NCBI RefSeq assembly: GCF_050589685.1
Contig: NZ_JBNGOS010000005.1
Span: 124,001-188,000 of the forward strand
Direction: 5' to 3'
DNA length: 64,000 nt
Source of the DNA: Saccharicrinis sp050589685
GTDB lineage: Bacteria > Bacteroidota > Bacteroidia > Bacteroidales > Marinilabiliaceae
The notes under the pieces were generated by a model. The model was not told where the DNA came from. It saw nothing but the letters and a program-made list of their open reading frames with translations, and did not search any database. The translations under genes and the position numbers were made by a program. This document shows, in pieces, positions 62,147 to 64,000 of the stretch. Positions within the stretch are counted from its first letter, which is position 1, and each line of letters opens with the position of its first letter.

Positions 62147-63241
62147 ATGGAAAAATATATTCTAGAATTAATTTCAGAAAATAATAGAGTTATCATCCCA
62201 AACTTTGGAGCATTCATTGTTTCAAAAGAGCATGGGGCAAGTATATTATTTAATAACTTTTTAAGTTTCAATGATGGCTTATTGGTGAATTACATAGCCG
62301 AAAAAAAAGGTATTGATGCGATCACTGCTACCGATCAGGTGTTTGAATACGTGGACATACTGAAAAAACAGCTGGATGAGACAGGTACGTACAATATTAA
62401 TAAGCTAGGATCCTTTAAAAAGGACGACAACGGAATTTTGCGCTTTCAGCAGGCTGAGGACTTTGCCGATATGTTGAACAAGGAATCGGTACCTAAAGAT
62501 GAAAAGGCGACAGAAAATACGGAAGCGGAAGTAAAAGAAGAGTCGGCTGAAGAACCGGAAAAAAAGGTTTTTGTATTGGATGTTGATAAACCGGAAAATA
62601 AAAGTAAGGAAGAATTTCTTGATAACAAGAAAGAGGGAGTTAAAGAAACATGGGATAAACCTAATCAGGAAAAAAAGGTAATAGTACCGCCTGCGGTTAC
62701 AGCTCCGATAAGTGAGAAAACGGAAGAAAAAAAAGTACAACTAAAAAAGCCTGAACCGGTTAGTGAAAACAAAAAGGGAAACGGCAATAAAGGGCTGGTA
62801 TTGTTTCTAATAGTTGCAGCAATTATAATAATTGGATTGGGTGCTTTTTTCTTGTTGATCAAGAAGCCAAAAACCGAAAAACCGAAAGTTGTAAAAAAGG
62901 AAATTGTAAAACCGGTACCTGTAAAGCCGGTTGTTAAGGATACGGTAACGGTTAAACCCCCGGTGAAGAAAGTTCCAGAGGTTGAAAAAACTATAACTTC
63001 TGGTGTACCGCCCATGAAGGGACAAATACACATTATCGTTGGAGGTTTTTCGGAAGTCACTAATGCCAAAAACATGGTGGATAAGCTTAAAGGACAAGGT
63101 TACACCAAGGCCCAAGTGATTACAAAAGGCAAAATGTTTTTGGTGAGTATTGATTCGAACATTTCTTATTCGAAAGTCGAAGCCAGGCAACAGGAGATCC
63201 TTGAGCAAAAGATTGAAAGCTGGCTATATACTATCAAGTAA
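62147..63241 (+). CDS. HU-CCDC81 and SPOR domain protein
   Basis: This 364-residue protein begins with an HU-CCDC81-type domain (about 1-100; ISENNRVIIPNFGAFIV and YNINKLGSFKK), then a long Glu/Lys/Pro-rich linker (about 105-210), one membrane helix (about 213-235), another Pro/Lys/Val-rich linker and a C-terminal SPOR domain (about 285-364, with IHIIVGGFSEVTNAKNMVDKL). SPOR domains bind denuded peptidoglycan at division sites, so it probably links a cytoplasmic or nucleoid-like domain to the cell wall at the septum. This architecture is typical of Bacteroidota. Confidence 0.9.
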   Translation: MEKYILELISENNRVIIPNFGAFIVSKEHGASILFNNFLSFNDGLLVNYIAEKKGIDAITATDQVFEYVDILKKQLDETGTYNINKLGSFKKDDNGILRFQQAEDFADMLNKESVPKDEKATENTEAEVKEESAEEPEKKVFVLDVDKPENKSKEEFLDNKKEGVKETWDKPNQEKKVIVPPAVTAPISEKTEEKKVQLKKPEPVSENKKGNGNKGLVLFLIVAAIIIIGLGAFFLLIKKPKTEKPKVVKKEIVKPVPVKPVVKDTVTVKPPVKKVPEVEKTITSGVPPMKGQIHIIVGGFSEVTNAKNMVDKLKGQGYTKAQVITKGKMFLVSIDSNISYSKVEARQQEILEQKIESWLYTIK

Positions 63242-63262
63242 TTGAAATTCTCAATATATTTT

Positions 63263-63295
63263 CCCGGATCCATTTATTGGATTCGGGATTTTTTT
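63263..63295 (+). terminator. Terminator after the HU-CCDC81/SPOR gene
   Basis: An imperfect 9-bp stem (63263-63271 with 63279-63287, eight pairs, seven-base loop) is followed by seven T. It lies 20 bases past the SPOR gene and before the glycosyltransferase start. Confidence 0.75.
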
Positions 63296-63325
63296 ACCCA
63301 TATTTTAACTTCTGACGTACATATA

Positions 63326-64000
63326 ATGTTGTATGCCCTTATCATTATGTTGTGTTTCATTTTTGGAGCTTATTGTTTCACTATTGCATGCTTTGTGAAA
63401 GGATGGAATAATATGAGTGCGTATAGTCCGGCACCGACTGCCAACATGGTACAGTTGTCCTGTATAATCGCCTTCCGAAATGAAAATAAAAACATTACAA
63501 AACTTATAAGTGGGTTACAGCAGCAAACCGACAAAGAGCACGAAATTATACTTGTTGATGATGGTAGTTCGGATGGCTCCTATGAGTTAGCCCGTAATTT
63601 AACTGCAGATTTAGATCGTTTTGTTATATTAAAAAATAAAGGGGTCGGAAAAAAAGCCGCGTTGGAAACCGGAGTTGGGGAGGCACAGTCCGACTATGTT
63701 GTTTTTACGGATGCCGACTGTATTCATCCGCCCAATTGGTTAAGAAGCATTTCTCGATTTTTGGGAGAGTATAAAGTGGATTTATTGGTGGGGGCGGTGG
63801 TGCTCATTCGTCCTGAAAGCAAATTCGAATTATTTCAAAGTATCGATTTTTTAAGCTTGGTAACTTCTGGTGCAGGTGCAATTGGATCCGAAAGGGCCAT
63901 CATGTGTAATGGGGCCAATTTGGCAGTAAAAAAGAGCGTATGGCTAAATGCAATCCCGCAATTACAGAACGGATATGCTTCAGGCGATGATATTTTTCTG
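63326..64000 (+). CDS. Family 2 glycosyltransferase (partial, runs off the window)
   Basis: The frame is open from the ATG at 63326 to the window end (225 codons seen). An N-terminal membrane helix (about 1-22) is followed by a GT-A domain with LSCIIAFRNENKNITKLI, the nucleotide-binding DDGSSDGS and the metal-binding FTDADC motif, then GANLAVKKSVW and the acceptor-side ASGDDIFL, all typical of GT2. The open frame extends 28 codons upstream to a TTG, but that would run through the terminator, so the ATG is preferred. It probably makes a polysaccharide or glycolipid; the acceptor is unknown. Confidence 0.9.
   Translation, partial: MLYALIIMLCFIFGAYCFTIACFVKGWNNMSAYSPAPTANMVQLSCIIAFRNENKNITKLISGLQQQTDKEHEIILVDDGSSDGSYELARNLTADLDRFVILKNKGVGKKAALETGVGEAQSDYVVFTDADCIHPPNWLRSISRFLGEYKVDLLVGAVVLIRPESKFELFQSIDFLSLVTSGAGAIGSERAIMCNGANLAVKKSVWLNAIPQLQNGYASGDDIFL

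Noticed and set aside
63242..63325. An upstream extension of the glycosyltransferase to a TTG
   Set aside because: The frame is open, but it runs through a probable terminator hairpin and T run, and the ATG at 63326 gives the normal GT2 start with a membrane helix.
1..64000. tRNA, rRNA, CRISPR array, prophage or intact insertion sequence
   Set aside because: None was found by eye on either strand: no tRNA-like T-arm motif in a suitable context, no regularly spaced short repeats, no integrase or transposase frame.

Overview
The window looks like a chromosomal segment from a Gram-negative, facultatively aerobic or microaerobic member of the Bacteroidota, probably close to the Marinilabiliales. 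The evidence is a low G+C sequence by eye, an S46 dipeptidyl-peptidase, a fused cbb3 oxidase subunit CcoNO, a DUF4492-CydA-CydB operon, a bifunctional HisB, HU-CCDC81/SPOR proteins, and two promoters that fit the Bacteroidota pattern (TTG or TTTG, about 19-20 bases, TAnnTTTG). No tRNA, rRNA, CRISPR array, prophage or intact insertion sequence was seen.

Layout. 1-6.4 kb (minus strand): MarC, DPP7-type peptidase, RNase HII, a glutaminyl-cyclase-like lipoprotein and CysS. 6.6-9.6 kb: a histidine kinase facing alanine dehydrogenase. 9.9-14.7 kb (minus): hisGDCB, preceded by a promoter, a 15-residue leader peptide with five His codons, and a terminator, which together form a classic attenuator. 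14.8-27.2 kb (plus): a respiratory block made of a Tat-exported Fe-S protein, an NrfD-type quinol subunit and a membrane-bound cytochrome c, followed directly by a cbb3 oxidase with its assembly genes (ccoS, ccoNO, ccoQ, ccoP, ccoG, fixH, TauE/SafE-like, ccoI), then pssA. 27.3-30.5 kb (minus): cytochrome bd oxidase with DUF4492 and a previously uncalled 47-residue membrane protein. 31.3-34.1 kb (minus): a porin-like barrel, a P-II protein and Amt. 35.0-41.1 kb (plus): glutamate synthase gltBD. 42-45.3 kb: a PAS histidine kinase and an orphan protein with predicted beta-sandwich domains. 46-55 kb (plus): a compact accessory cluster of an alpha/beta hydrolase, an acetoacetate-decarboxylase-like protein, three small membrane proteins, a patatin, a membrane-anchored metallophosphoesterase and a Cys-rich GMC oxidoreductase. 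55-64 kb: a YoaP-like acetyltransferase, a lipoprotein, MgtE, RsmA, two overlapping flippase-like membrane proteins, an HU-CCDC81/SPOR protein, and a glycosyltransferase cut by the window end.

How the genes work together. Two high-affinity oxidases lie next to each other, and the Fe-S/NrfD/cytochrome c trio looks like a minimal menaquinol:cytochrome c reductase feeding cbb3. Amt, P-II, GltBD and alanine dehydrogenase form a nitrogen-assimilation set. The 46-55 kb cluster has the gene content of a lipid or sterol-alcohol processing pathway and is the best candidate for an undescribed system.

Intergenic DNA carries a family of roughly 175-200 bp elements with imperfect terminal inverted repeats (three copies, plus two possible solo ends), a 230-bp mosaic of inverted hairpin modules, and a perfect 20-bp inverted repeat between hisB and ald.
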